Assembly: GCF_025966695.1 (NCBI RefSeq)
Contig: NZ_JAOEIY010000005.1
Span: 186,001 to 250,000, forward strand
Direction: 5' to 3'
Length of the DNA: 64,000 nt
Origin: Stutzerimonas sp. S1
GTDB lineage: Bacteria; Pseudomonadota; Gammaproteobacteria; Pseudomonadales; Pseudomonadaceae
A model generated the notes under the pieces. It worked only from the letters and a program-made list of their open reading frames with translations, ran no database searches and had not been told where the DNA came from. Each line of letters starts with the position of its first letter. Position 1 is the first letter of the stretch. Of the stretch, positions 1-8,621 are shown piece after piece. The translations under genes were made by a program, and so were the position numbers.

Positions 1-630
1 CAGGAACCGTACGAGAACGTCACCATCGACATCGAGGAACAGCATCAGGGGCCGGTGATGGAGCAGATGGGCCTGCGCAAGGGCGATCTGACCAACATGA
101 TCCCCGACGGCAAGGGCCGCGTGCGCCTGGAATACACCATCCCGGCGCGCGGCCTGATCGGCTTCCGCAACAACTTCCTGACCCTGACTTCGGGTACCGG
201 CATCCTGACCTCGACCTTCAGCCACTATGGTCCGATCAAGGCCGGTGAAGTGACCAACCGCCAGAACGGCGTGCTGGTGTCGATGGCCACCGGTACCGCG
301 CTGACCTACTCGCTGGAAACCCTGCAGGCGCGCGGCAAGCTGTTCCTGGCGCCGGGCGACGAGATCTACGAAGGCCAGCTGTGCGGCATCAACAGCCGTG
401 ACAACGACCTGGTGCTCAACCCCACCAAGGGCAAGAAGCTCGACAACATGCGCGCTTCCGGCAAGGACGAAGTCATCGCCCTGGTGCCGCCGATCAAGTT
501 CACCCTCGAGCAGGCGCTGGAATTCATCGCCGACGACGAGTTGGTGGAAGTGACGCCGAAGTCGATCCGTCTGCGCAAGAAGTACCTCAACGAGAACGAC
601 CGCAAGCGCTACGAGCGCAGCAAGGTGTAA
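1..630 (+). CDS. typA: TypA/BipA ribosome-associated GTPase, C-terminal part (5' truncated by window edge)
   Basis: The reading frame is open from base 1 and ends at TAA 628-630. About 209 C-terminal residues are visible; the full protein is about 600 residues. The segment IPARGLIGFRNNFLTLT and the tail with KSIRLRKKYL are characteristic of BipA domain V and the BipA-specific C-terminal domain. TypA/BipA is a translation-factor-type GTPase acting on the 70S ribosome and in 50S assembly under stress and at low temperature. The GTPase domain lies outside the window. A strong terminator follows directly, so this is the end of its transcription unit. Confidence 0.97.
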   Translation, partial: QEPYENVTIDIEEQHQGPVMEQMGLRKGDLTNMIPDGKGRVRLEYTIPARGLIGFRNNFLTLTSGTGILTSTFSHYGPIKAGEVTNRQNGVLVSMATGTALTYSLETLQARGKLFLAPGDEIYEGQLCGINSRDNDLVLNPTKGKKLDNMRASGKDEVIALVPPIKFTLEQALEFIADDELVEVTPKSIRLRKKYLNENDRKRYERSKV

Positions 631-645
631 ATCTCCTTGTGGTAA

Positions 646-678
646 GACAAAGGCGCCTGCGGGCGCCTTTGTCGTTTT
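646..678 (+). terminator. Rho-independent terminator after typA
   Basis: A perfect 12-bp stem, GACAAAGGCGCC (646-657) with its complement at 662-673, closes a TGCG loop and is followed by GTTTT. It starts 16 bases after the typA stop codon. Confidence 0.9.
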
Positions 679-745
679 CTGGGGGCGTGGAACGAAGCAC
701 CTCGCGTGGCATTCCAACTTCCAATGCCTCTCGGAAACTCCCTCA

Positions 746-1420
746 ATGACCTTTTCGATCATCGCCCGTTGCCCGCGCACGGGCCAATTCGGGGTGGCGG
801 CGGCCACGGCAATGCCGGCGGTGGGCAAGTTGCTCACCCACGCGGCGGCGCGCGTTGGCGCGTTGGCGACGCAGGCGCAGATCAATCCGTACCTGGGCAT
901 CGACGGCCTGCGGTTCCTGCGCGAGGGTTGCGGTGCCACAGAGGTGATCGAGCGGCTCAAGGAAACCGACCCGTGCATGGAGCTGCGCCAGTGCGCAGTG
1001 GTCGACGGGCGGGGCAATGTGGCCTGCTGGACTGGGTCGAAATGCCCGCCCTGGGCCGGCTCGATTGCCGGCGAGCAGTTCTGCGTGCAAGGCAATCGAC
1101 TGGCCGGGGCGGCGGTGCTGGAAGCAGTGGCACAAGCCTATCGGCATGCCTGCGCGCGACCGCTGGTGGAGCGGCTGATCGAGGCCCTGGCCGCGGGCGA
1201 TGTGAGCGGCGGCGATCGCTGCGGCGAGTCGTCGGCGACCGTCTACGTGGTGGACCAGGAGGAGTATCCGCTCTGGGATATCCGCGTCGATCATCACCGT
1301 GCTCCGCTGGCGGAGCTGAGGCGACTGCATCACGTGTTCGCTCGCGACGTGGTGCCGGAAATCCTTGCCATGCCGACGCGGGCGAACCCGGCGGGCAAGG
1401 CTGCCGAAGAACCAATCTGA
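746..1420 (+). CDS. DUF1028 family protein (Ntn-hydrolase-like)
   Basis: A 224-residue protein beginning MTFSIIARCPRTGQFGVAAA, the typical DUF1028 start, in which a short beta strand is followed by GxxGVAxAT and then the conserved ALATQAQ segment near residue 40. The family is predicted to share the N-terminal-nucleophile hydrolase fold; in some members it is linked to peptidoglycan-binding domains, which are absent here. There is no signal peptide. Its substrate is unknown. It lies between the typA terminator and a YehS-like gene on the same strand, about 90 bp apart. Only the family assignment is secure. Confidence 0.85.
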   Translation: MTFSIIARCPRTGQFGVAAATAMPAVGKLLTHAAARVGALATQAQINPYLGIDGLRFLREGCGATEVIERLKETDPCMELRQCAVVDGRGNVACWTGSKCPPWAGSIAGEQFCVQGNRLAGAAVLEAVAQAYRHACARPLVERLIEALAAGDVSGGDRCGESSATVYVVDQEEYPLWDIRVDHHRAPLAELRRLHHVFARDVVPEILAMPTRANPAGKAAEEPI

Positions 1421-1508
1421 TTCGACCTCTCACCATCTGCGCCGCGGCGCTCGCCGGCGCGGACGCGACGGTGCACACTGCAGCGAATCATTGCCGCGGA
1501 AACCTTGC

Positions 1509-1967
1509 ATGCTCAACAACGACGTCCTGCGCAGCCTGCGCTACATCCTCAACACCAGCGACGCGCAGATGGCCGAGATCGCTGCGCTCGGCGGTTGCGC
1601 GCTGGGTGAAGGCGAGATGCGCGCCTGGCTGATGCGCGAAGAGGAAACTGGCTATCGGGAGTGCCCAGACGAGGCGATGGCGGCCTTTCTCGATGGTCTG
1701 GTGTACCTCAAGCGCGGCAAGGACGACAGCCGCCCGACACCGCCACTGGAACTCCCGGTAAGCAACAACCTGATCTTGAAGAAGCTGCGCGTGGCCTTCG
1801 AGTTGCGCGACGACGATCTGCTGGCAATCCTGCGGACGGTGGATTTCCCATTGTCCAAGTCCGAGCTGAATGCGCTGTTCCGCAAGCCCGGCCATAGCAA
1901 TTACCGCGTCTGCGGCGACCAGCTACTGCGCAATTTCCTCAAGGGTCTGGCACAGCGCCAGGCCTGA
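1509..1967 (+). CDS. DUF1456 (YehS-like) family protein
   Basis: A 152-residue protein made of two related halves of about 65-70 residues: MLNNDVLRSLRYILNTSDAQ at the start and NNLILKKLRVAFELRDDDLL near residue 80. Each half ends in a phenylalanine/leucine-rich segment followed by L-x(2)-FL-x-GL. This duplicated structure matches DUF1456/YehS. The frame stays open upstream, but the ATG at 1509 begins the conserved domain. The biochemical function is unknown. It is on the same strand as the DUF1028 gene and could be co-transcribed. Confidence 0.88.
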   Translation: MLNNDVLRSLRYILNTSDAQMAEIAALGGCALGEGEMRAWLMREEETGYRECPDEAMAAFLDGLVYLKRGKDDSRPTPPLELPVSNNLILKKLRVAFELRDDDLLAILRTVDFPLSKSELNALFRKPGHSNYRVCGDQLLRNFLKGLAQRQA

Positions 1968-2224
1968 TCCACGCCGCACGACGCGTTGCAATGACGGACC
2001 TGCCGCTACGCCGACGCTCGCTGCTAGTCGCAGTCCGGCATACGTGGATACGCTTTGGCGCATAGTGCTTGGGCGACGGGCACATCGCGGCATCCCCGCC
2101 CTGGCTTCGGTGTCAGGCAAAGCGTGGAATTTGTCGTTGTGGCGGGCTTGGATGAGGCGATCGACGCGTTCACCGTGCGGTTGGGTAGCCTATGCTGTGC
2201 GTTGACGATTTCTGAGGCATTGCC

Positions 2225-4321
2225 ATGCAGACCATCGCGAGTATCTGCACCTTCTGCGGCGTTGGCTGCGGCATCGGCCTGCGCGTCGAGGACGGGCGGG
2301 TGGTCGGCGTCGAGCCGCAGCCTGGGCATCCAGTCAGCTCCGGGCAGCTCTGCGCCAAGGGCTGGGCCAGCGGTTTCGCCATCGACGTCGGCAATCGGCT
2401 GCGCACGCCGCTGATCAAGGAGCACGGGCGCTTCCGTGAGGCTGGCTGGGACGAGGCGCTGGCGCTGGTGGCCAGCGAGTTCCGTGCTGCGCTGGAGGCT
2501 TCCGGACCGCAGGGTGTCGGCGTGATCAGCTGCGCCCACGCGACCAATGAGGATAACTACGCCGCCCAGAAGTTCGCCCGCGCGGTGCTCGGCACGCCGA
2601 ATATCGATCATTGCGCGCGCATCTGCCACAGCCCGTCGGTAGCCGGCCTCAGCCGTAGCTTGGGATCGGGGGCGATGACCAATTCCATCGCCGATATCGA
2701 CGAGGCTGACTTGATCCTGGTGATCGGCGCCGACGTCAGCGAGAACCACGCGATGATCGGCGCGCGCATGTTGCGGGCCCAGGCGCGTGGCGCTCGGCTG
2801 ATCGTCGTCGACCCGCGGCGCACCCGGCTGGCGCGCCTCGCCGATCAGCACGTGCAGCTGCGCGTGGGCAGCAACATCGCGTTGCTCAACGGGTTGCTGC
2901 ACATCATCTTCGCCAACGGCTGGGAGGACCGCGACTTCCTCGCCTGCCGCTGCGACAACGAACAGGCCCTGCGCGCGCATGTGCGCGACCTGACACCGGA
3001 GATCACCAGCGCGCAGACCGAGGTACCGGTGCTGGCGCTGATCGAGTTGGCGCGCGCCTACAGTCAGGCGCAGCGCGCCTTCATTGCCTACGGCATGGGC
3101 ATCACCCAGTTCCAGAGCGGTACCCACAACGTCATTGCGGTGGCCAACTTGGCGCTGGTCTGTGGCCAGATCGGTCGGCCGGGCACCGGCATCAATCCGC
3201 TACGGGGGCAGAACAATGTGCAGGGTGCCTGCGACATGGGCTGCCTACCGGATGTCTATCCCGGCTATCAAAAGGTTGCCGATGCTGCGGTGCGCGAGAA
3301 ATTCGCCCGTGCCTGGGGCGTGGCACAGCCGCCGGCGCCGGGGCTGACCTCGCTGGGCATGAGCGAGGCGGCGCTGCGCGGCGAGTTCCGTGCACTGATG
3401 GTGCTCGGCGAAGAGTTGGTCGTCACCGATCCCGATCAGCACAAGCTGGCCCGCGCACTGCAGGCGCTGGACTTTCTCGTGGTGGTCGAGCTGACCCTGT
3501 CGGAAACCGCGCGCTACGCCGACGTGGTGCTGCCGGCGGCTTCTTTCGCCGAGAAGGACGGCACCTTCAGCAACTGCGAGCGGCGCATGCAGCTGTTGCG
3601 CAAGGCGGTCGAGCCGCCGGGGCAGGCCAAGGCTGACTGGCATATCCTCGCCGCGCTGGCCGAGCGAATGGGCTACGCCGGCATGCGCTGGGCGGATGCC
3701 GAGGCGGTGTTCGCCGAAATGGCAGCGTTGTCGCCGCCGTTCAGCGCCATCAGCCACGCGCGCCTGGCGCAATGCGGCGGGCTGCAGTGGCCGTGTAACG
3801 CCGAGCATCCCGAGGGCTCGGCGATCCTGCATGCGCACAGCTTCCCGCGGGGGCGTGCGCAGCTGTTGCCGGTGTCGCAGGTCGAGCCGGACGAGTGCCC
3901 GGATGCCGAGTATCCGTTCTGCTTCACCACCCAGCGCCTGCATTTCCACTACGGCGGCGGCGCGATGACGCGCAAGTCGCCGCTGCTGGAACGGGAGATC
4001 CCGGCTGGCCTGCTGTTCATCAACCCGGAGGATGCCGCCCGACTGGGGCTGCGCGAGTCCCAGGGTGTGCGTGTGGCGTCCCGGCGCGGCGCGCTGGAGA
4101 CGCGCGCGCACCTGACCGACGACGTACCGGTAGGTACGGTCGCCATGCCCTATCACTTCCGTGAGGCGCCCTGTAACCGCCTGACCAACAGTGCGCAGGA
4201 TCCCATCAGCCACATGCCGGAACTCAAGGCTTGCGCGGTGGCGCTGGAGCCTTTGCCACCCGGCCAGGTGCCCCTGATCGAACTCGAACGCCCCTCGGAG
4301 CACCGCCATGCAGGCGTATGA
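2225..4321 (+). CDS. Formate dehydrogenase-like molybdopterin oxidoreductase, catalytic subunit
   Basis: A 698-residue cytoplasmic (no Tat signal) bis-MGD enzyme of the DMSO reductase superfamily. The N-terminal [4Fe-4S] motif is C8-x2-C11-x3-C15-x27-C43. The predicted Mo ligand is C134 in ARICHSPSVAGL, followed by His135; E. coli FdhF has selenocysteine-His in the same context. The stretch INPLRGQNNVQGACDMG is typical of formate dehydrogenase and assimilatory nitrate reductase relatives. The C-terminal molybdopterin dinucleotide-binding domain is present (FINPEDAARLGL, then the closing NRLTNSAQDP segment). It lacks the N-terminal 2Fe-2S and ferredoxin domains of NAD-linked FdhA. The last 14 bases overlap the next gene, so it is translationally coupled to two electron-transfer subunits. 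Formate is the best substrate guess, but family-level homology does not prove it. Confidence 0.82.
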   Translation: MQTIASICTFCGVGCGIGLRVEDGRVVGVEPQPGHPVSSGQLCAKGWASGFAIDVGNRLRTPLIKEHGRFREAGWDEALALVASEFRAALEASGPQGVGVISCAHATNEDNYAAQKFARAVLGTPNIDHCARICHSPSVAGLSRSLGSGAMTNSIADIDEADLILVIGADVSENHAMIGARMLRAQARGARLIVVDPRRTRLARLADQHVQLRVGSNIALLNGLLHIIFANGWEDRDFLACRCDNEQALRAHVRDLTPEITSAQTEVPVLALIELARAYSQAQRAFIAYGMGITQFQSGTHNVIAVANLALVCGQIGRPGTGINPLRGQNNVQGACDMGCLPDVYPGYQKVADAAVREKFARAWGVAQPPAPGLTSLGMSEAALRGEFRALMVLGEELVVTDPDQHKLARALQALDFLVVVELTLSETARYADVVLPAASFAEKDGTFSNCERRMQLLRKAVEPPGQAKADWHILAALAERMGYAGMRWADAEAVFAEMAALSPPFSAISHARLAQCGGLQWPCNAEHPEGSAILHAHSFPRGRAQLLPVSQVEPDECPDAEYPFCFTTQRLHFHYGGGAMTRKSPLLEREIPAGLLFINPEDAARLGLRESQGVRVASRRGALETRAHLTDDVPVGTVAMPYHFREAPCNRLTNSAQDPISHMPELKACAVALEPLPPGQVPLIELERPSEHRHAGV

Positions 4322-5318
4322 ACTGGACAGTCCCGAGCACCTTCGCGCGCATCTGGCCGAGGGGCGGCTGCTCTATCAGCCGCTACCGGACGCCCAGGGC
4401 GCACTGCACTGGCAGGCTCTGGGACGTGACGAGGCGCCGCCGTTCGTGGCGCCGCGCGAACCACCTGCGTTCTCCGCCAAGGCGTTCTTCTTCGCCGAGC
4501 GCGAGGCACTGTTCCGCTACGAGCGCGGGCAGTTCATCCCGCTGCTGCCGGAGGTTCGTCCGCAGGTGCTGTTCGGCCTGCAGGCCTGCGACCTCACTGC
4601 GGTGGCCTATCAGGATCGCTTCTTCGCCGAGGATCCCCACTACCAGGCGCGCCGCGCGGCTACCCTGCTGGTGGGGATCGATTGTCAGCAGAGTTGCCTG
4701 CACGGTTTCTGCGCGACGATGGACAGCGGGCCGGACGTGCGCCCGCCGACTGCCGACCTGATCCTCTGCCCGCTGGAGCGCAACTGGCTGCTGCTGGTTA
4801 CCTCGGTCCGCGGCGAGCAGGCGTTGCACGGGTTGCAGCTGCCGGCGGCAGCGCAGGGCTGGGAGCACCGGCGGGCGGCGACGGCGCTGCGGATCGCCGC
4901 GGCGCAGGGCGAGCAGGCCGAGATCGCCGCCGGCCGTGCTGTGCTGAATGCCGGCGCCTTGGCCGGCGAGACCTGGGAGGCGCTGGGGCTGCGCTGTCTG
5001 GGCTGCTCTGGCTGCACTTCGGTATGCCCGACCTGTTCTTGCTTCGCGCCGCTTGCGCAGACAGAGCCCAACGGCGTCGTGGTGCAGGAGCGTGTCTGGG
5101 ATTCCTGCCTGTACCAGGGCTTCCAGAAGGAGGCCAGCGGTCACAACCCCAGCGCCACGCCGGGCCAGCGCGTGCAACGCTTCTGGTATCACAAGTTCGG
5201 CGAGGACTTCCGCCAGCGCTTCGGCCGCGACGGTTGCGTCGGCTGCGGGCGCTGCGATGCGGTGTGCCCTGGCGGCATCGGCGTGCACCAGGTGATGAAG
5301 AGGATTGCGCGGCCATGA
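4308..5318 (+). CDS. HydB/AsrA-like 4Fe-4S dicluster electron-transfer subunit
   Basis: A 336-residue soluble iron-sulfur protein. Two [4Fe-4S] motifs are visible near the C-terminus, C230-x2-C233-x2-C236-x3-C240-P and C310-x2-C313-x2-C316-x3-C320-P. The middle carries GLQACDLTAVAYQDRFF and a Cys-rich DCQQSCLHGFC segment, both typical of the beta subunit of archaeal sulfhydrogenases (HydB) and of anaerobic sulfite reductase subunit A (AsrA). It would pass electrons between the molybdoenzyme upstream and the flavoprotein downstream. It overlaps the upstream gene by 14 bp and the downstream gene by 4 bp (ATGA). No hydrogenase or siroheme sulfite reductase gene is nearby, so the module appears to have been adopted by the FDH-like enzyme. 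Confidence 0.82.
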   Translation: MQAYELDSPEHLRAHLAEGRLLYQPLPDAQGALHWQALGRDEAPPFVAPREPPAFSAKAFFFAEREALFRYERGQFIPLLPEVRPQVLFGLQACDLTAVAYQDRFFAEDPHYQARRAATLLVGIDCQQSCLHGFCATMDSGPDVRPPTADLILCPLERNWLLLVTSVRGEQALHGLQLPAAAQGWEHRRAATALRIAAAQGEQAEIAAGRAVLNAGALAGETWEALGLRCLGCSGCTSVCPTCSCFAPLAQTEPNGVVVQERVWDSCLYQGFQKEASGHNPSATPGQRVQRFWYHKFGEDFRQRFGRDGCVGCGRCDAVCPGGIGVHQVMKRIARP

Positions 5319-6145
5319 TCAGCCTGACACCGCGACCGTTGCGGTTGCTCGAGGTCTATGTCGATGGCGAGGCGGCCCGCCACTTCACCTTCGCCATCGA
5401 CAATGTGACCGCCGCCGAGCCGGTGGCGCAGCCCGGTCAGTTCTTCATGCTGAGTCTGCCCGGGCTTGGTGAGGCGGCCTTCACTTATGTCAGTCCGCCG
5501 GATCGCACCGGCCAGTTCAGCGCGCTGATCCGCCAGACCGGCACACTCACCGCGGCGCTGTTCGACCTCGCGCCCGGCGCAGTGCTGGGCTATCGCGGAC
5601 CGTTCGGTCGCGGCTGGCCGCAGCCGAATGCGGGCGAGCGGCTGCTGGCAGTCGCCGGTGGTTGCGGCCTGGCACCCCTGGCTGGGCTCATCGATGCGGC
5701 GCCGGACGGGTTGCAGGTGATCTATGCGGCGCGCAATCGTGCCTATCAGGTGCTCGCTCGCGAGCGGGCCCGCTGGCGCACCCGACTGCCGTTGATCGAG
5801 ACGCTGGACCAAGGCGATGACGGCCAGCCTGCGGGAAGTCCGCTTGCTGCATTGCAACAGGTGCTGGGCGGCGGCGAGGTGCCGTCTGGCGTGCTCTGCT
5901 GCGGTCCGGAACCGCTGATGCTCGCCACCGCGCAGGCCTGTGTCGAGCATGGCCTGGCGGCGAGCCGGGTGTGGCTGTCGCTGGAGCGGCGTATGCATTG
6001 TGGTGTCGGCCTGTGCGGGCACTGTTACATCGGCAGTAGCTATGCGTGCATCGACGGGCCGACCTATCGCTATGACGAGTACCTGCGACTGCTGGTTGCC
6101 AGCGGCCAGGCCGCGGCAACCAGCATGCCACCGCAGCCATGTTGA
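5315..6145 (+). CDS. HydG/AsrB-like FAD/NAD(P)-binding 2Fe-2S reductase subunit
   Basis: A 276-residue ferredoxin-NADP-reductase-type protein. An N-terminal FAD-binding beta barrel is followed by an NAD(P)-binding glycine-rich segment (AVAGGCGLAPLAG, residues about 113-125) and a C-terminal [2Fe-2S] motif, C-x4-C-x2-C-x7-C, in the order RMHCGVGLCGHCYIGSSYAC. This architecture matches HydG of sulfhydrogenase, AsrB and dihydroorotate dehydrogenase electron-transfer subunits. The ATG at 5315 overlaps the preceding TGA (ATGA). The longer same-frame ORF starting at 4682 lies inside the previous gene and is not real. The subunit most likely links the FDH-like enzyme to NAD(P)+/NAD(P)H. Confidence 0.83.
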   Translation: MISLTPRPLRLLEVYVDGEAARHFTFAIDNVTAAEPVAQPGQFFMLSLPGLGEAAFTYVSPPDRTGQFSALIRQTGTLTAALFDLAPGAVLGYRGPFGRGWPQPNAGERLLAVAGGCGLAPLAGLIDAAPDGLQVIYAARNRAYQVLARERARWRTRLPLIETLDQGDDGQPAGSPLAALQQVLGGGEVPSGVLCCGPEPLMLATAQACVEHGLAASRVWLSLERRMHCGVGLCGHCYIGSSYACIDGPTYRYDEYLRLLVASGQAAATSMPPQPC

Positions 6146-6199
6146 AGGGATTCTGAAGAGGGGCGGGGCAAGTGCTGTCACGCCCGGGAGCGGCGCGGC

Positions 6200-6691
6200 T
6201 CAGTCGCGCTGCCAGTGCACGTCGACGTAATACTCCTCGTTGTTGTAGTGGATCTTCAGGTCGCCGTCGTAGGCCGCCTCCAGCGCGTGGCCGATGCGTT
6301 GGGCCAGGTGCAGGCCGGTGGTGGTGACGGTCAAGCCATCGGCATCGTCGCTGATGGCCATCAGGCGCTCGAGCGGGTGTTGGCTTTTTTCCATTTCCTC
6401 GGTGTTGCGGATCAGCCCGCAAAGCTCGTCGCTGTGCTGTTTGACGAAATCGCCGCGCAGACTGATGGTGCCGGCCGGAACATCTTCGGCGATGCGCTGG
6501 CAGGCCGGGCAGACCGCTTCTTCTGCGGTGGCGGCATTGATCAGCCCTTGCCAGGTCCAGCGTCCGGCCTGGTACGCCGCGCCGCATTGCGGGCAGAGTG
6601 TGTCGCTACGTTGATGCCACGCCTTGAGGTAGGGATCGTGGTGCTCGGGCTGAATGAGTTTGTCGCTGATGCTCTGACGATGCTTGTCCAT
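6200..6691 (-). CDS. BCAM0308-type protein with two CxxC motifs
   Basis: A 163-residue soluble protein. CPQCGAAYQAGRW near residues 33-45 and CPACQRI near residues 61-67 form two CxxC pairs that probably bind one zinc; DVPAGTISLRGDF follows. The C-terminal half (GLTVTTTGLHLAQRIGHALE, then HYNNEEYYVDVHW) is a small alpha/beta domain. It resembles the BCAM0308 family, whose function is not known to me. It converges on the FDH-like operon with a 54-bp gap. The start is the first ATG of the conserved frame. Confidence 0.75.
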   Translation of the reverse strand: MDKHRQSISDKLIQPEHHDPYLKAWHQRSDTLCPQCGAAYQAGRWTWQGLINAATAEEAVCPACQRIAEDVPAGTISLRGDFVKQHSDELCGLIRNTEEMEKSQHPLERLMAISDDADGLTVTTTGLHLAQRIGHALEAAYDGDLKIHYNNEEYYVDVHWQRD

Positions 6692-6864
6692 TTCGGTGCC
6701 TCAAGGAGAAAAGGGTGGCTTCTCCAGCGTAGTTCACCGACACCATCTTGTATGGCGGTGCGGTGCGCTGACCGACGGCTGCGATGATTTGGCGCAGGAG
6801 GCCCTACGCCGGCGAATTATTGGGCCAGACTCAGAAGATCGATGGTCAGCGCGAGGAGGCCGCC

Positions 6865-7533
6865 ATGTCCGTCACCATTCCCTTTCCCGACCGGGTCCAG
6901 GCTGGTCGGGCGCTGGCCGAGCGGCTGGCGCAGGAGGGTGCCTGGAACGATGCGCTGGTTCTGGCGCTGCCCCGTGGCGGCGTGCCGGTGGGCTATGAAG
7001 TGGCACAACGCTTGGGGCTTGAGCTGGACATTCTGGTGGTGCGAAAGCTTGGCACGCCGGGCAATCGCGAGCTGGCCATGGGTGCCATCGCCAGCGGTGG
7101 CGTGCGGGTCATGAACGAGGACATCGTCCGTTACATCCATGTAACCAGGGCCGAGATCGACGGCACCATCGCCCAGGAGACTCACGAGCTGCAGCGCCGC
7201 GAGCAGGCCTACCGTGGCGAGCGCCCGCGGCCGGTGGTCGAGGGGCGCGCGGTGATCCTGGTGGATGACGGCCTGGCCACCGGAGCGACGATGCGAGCCG
7301 CGGTGCAGGCGGTGCGCAAGCTGGGCGCCGGCAGCATCACGGTGGCCGTGCCGGTGGCGGCGCCGGAGAGCGTCGCGCAGCTGGAGCGCATGGCCGAGCG
7401 CGTCGTCTGCCTGCACATGCCCCACGACCTCTACGCAATCGGTCGCTGGTATGTGAATTTCGATCAGACATCCGATCAGCAAGTGGTCGAGCTGCTGCAG
7501 CGAGCGTGGACACGAAAAGGACAGCCGGTATGA
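6865..7533 (+). CDS. Phosphoribosyltransferase-domain protein
   Basis: A 222-residue protein of the type I PRTase fold. The PRPP-binding signature is VILVDDGLATGATM, preceded by LALPRGGVPVGYEVA, typical of the stand-alone PRTase family often found next to or fused with dienelactone-hydrolase-like domains. The start at 6865 is preceded by GAGGAGG at good spacing; the upstream in-frame ATG at 6784 has no conserved sequence. It overlaps the following hydrolase by ATGA, so the two are coupled. The nucleobase substrate cannot be read from the sequence, and a salvage role is not established for this family. Confidence 0.85.
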   Translation: MSVTIPFPDRVQAGRALAERLAQEGAWNDALVLALPRGGVPVGYEVAQRLGLELDILVVRKLGTPGNRELAMGAIASGGVRVMNEDIVRYIHVTRAEIDGTIAQETHELQRREQAYRGERPRPVVEGRAVILVDDGLATGATMRAAVQAVRKLGAGSITVAVPVAAPESVAQLERMAERVVCLHMPHDLYAIGRWYVNFDQTSDQQVVELLQRAWTRKGQPV

Positions 7534-8204
7534 ACCAGATCGAGTCGACGCCGATGCGCTTCACCCTTGGCAAGGCGCGCCTGCATGGCGACCTGTGCGT
7601 GCCGCGGAGCGCCACCGGGCTGGTAGTGTTCGTGCATGGTAGCGGCAGCAGCCGCCACAGTCCGCGCAACCAGAGCGTGGCGCGCTATTTCAATGGCTTG
7701 GGCCTGGGAACCCTGCTGTTCGATCTGCTCACCGCGGACGAGCAGCCGATCGACGAGATCACCCGCCAGCTGCGCTTCGACATACCGCTGCTCAGCCAGC
7801 GTCTGAGTGGCGTGGTGGACCAGCTGCGTGCCGACGGCGATTTGCGCGAGCTGCGCATCGGCCTGTTCGGTGCCAGCACTGGTGCGGCAGCGGCGCTGAT
7901 CACCGCGGCGTCGCGGCCCGCCGATGTCAGTGCGGTAGTGTCGCGCGGTGGTCGCGTCGACCTGGCTGAAGCCTCGCTGGAGCAGGTGCGCGCGCCCTCG
8001 CTGTTCATTGTCGGTGCCCGGGATGACGTCGTGCTGCAGCTCAACGAGCAGGCAGCGCTGCGCTTGCGTTGCCCGCACCAGCTGGCCGTGGTCGCGCGGG
8101 CGACGCATCTGTTCGAGGAAGTCGGCACGCTCGAGGAAGTCGCCAAGCTGGCGGGGGCTTGGTTCGTCAGGCATCTGACGGACGTGCCGCCGCCTGCCGA
8201 TTGA
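7530..8204 (+). CDS. Alpha/beta hydrolase (dienelactone hydrolase-like)
   Basis: A 224-residue cytoplasmic alpha/beta hydrolase. VVFVHGSGSSRHSPRN near residues 32-47 forms the oxyanion region, GLFGASTGAAAAL (nucleophile Ser in G-x-S-x-G) lies near residues 112-124, an acid is in VGARDDVVL, and the catalytic His is probably in RATHLF near residue 193. It is coupled to the PRTase by ATGA. PRTase-hydrolase pairs and fusions recur in bacteria, which suggests a shared pathway, but no substrate is known. The ATG at 7530 was chosen over an upstream in-frame ATG at 7506 because of the coupling. Confidence 0.85.
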   Translation: MNQIESTPMRFTLGKARLHGDLCVPRSATGLVVFVHGSGSSRHSPRNQSVARYFNGLGLGTLLFDLLTADEQPIDEITRQLRFDIPLLSQRLSGVVDQLRADGDLRELRIGLFGASTGAAAALITAASRPADVSAVVSRGGRVDLAEASLEQVRAPSLFIVGARDDVVLQLNEQAALRLRCPHQLAVVARATHLFEEVGTLEEVAKLAGAWFVRHLTDVPPPAD

Positions 8205-8219
8205 GCCGACCGCGACGCT

Positions 8220-8621
8220 TCAGGCGACCACTTCGTTCGGGCCGGGAGGCGTGGCCGGGGGCTCCGGCGGATCCTTGGCGTCGCCAGCCGGCCAGACCCG
8301 CTGCAGCACCGGTTGCTCGACATCATCGACCCACCAGTGCAGCTCCGCATTGAGCTGGCTATCCGCGGTTACGCCGACGCGATTTACCAGCGGGCACTGC
8401 TGGGTCGTACCGGCAACCAGCGCGCCGCCCTGCCCACTCTGCGCGGTGCCCGCGCGGCCGCGTGATTGCACCTTCAGGCGATAACGTACGCGTTGGCCGC
8501 TGCCCTGAAAGCACAACCGCAGTTCCACGCGCTGGTTGTCTACGGGCTGCAGCACGAGGCTGGCATTCACTGGAGGCGGTGCTGCGGCTAATAGCCAGTT
8601 GGCGAGAATCATGTTGAGCAT
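8220..8621 (-). CDS. csgH: CsgH-like curli assembly chaperone
   Basis: A 133-residue exported protein. The start at 8621 (MLNMILANWLLAAAPPPVNA) is preceded by GGGGAGG and begins a short hydrophobic segment; the open frame extends further but that part is not conserved-looking. The core has LRLCFQGSGQRVRYRLKV, then SGQGGALVAGTTQQCP, an immunoglobulin-like beta pattern with one pair of cysteines and the QGG turn typical of CsgH. CsgH binds the major curli subunit CsgA and blocks premature amyloid formation in the periplasm. The C-terminus is Pro-rich. It lies on the same strand as, and downstream of, the CsgD-like regulator. No csgA, B, E, F or G is in the window. Confidence 0.65.
   Translation of the reverse strand: MLNMILANWLLAAAPPPVNASLVLQPVDNQRVELRLCFQGSGQRVRYRLKVQSRGRAGTAQSGQGGALVAGTTQQCPLVNRVGVTADSQLNAELHWWVDDVEQPVLQRVWPAGDAKDPPEPPATPPGPNEVVA

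Noticed and set aside
4682..6145. A long start (487 codons) for the flavoprotein of the FDH-like operon
   Set aside because: The first 211 codons lie within the iron-sulfur gene in another frame. The recognisable protein begins at the ATGA overlap at 5315.
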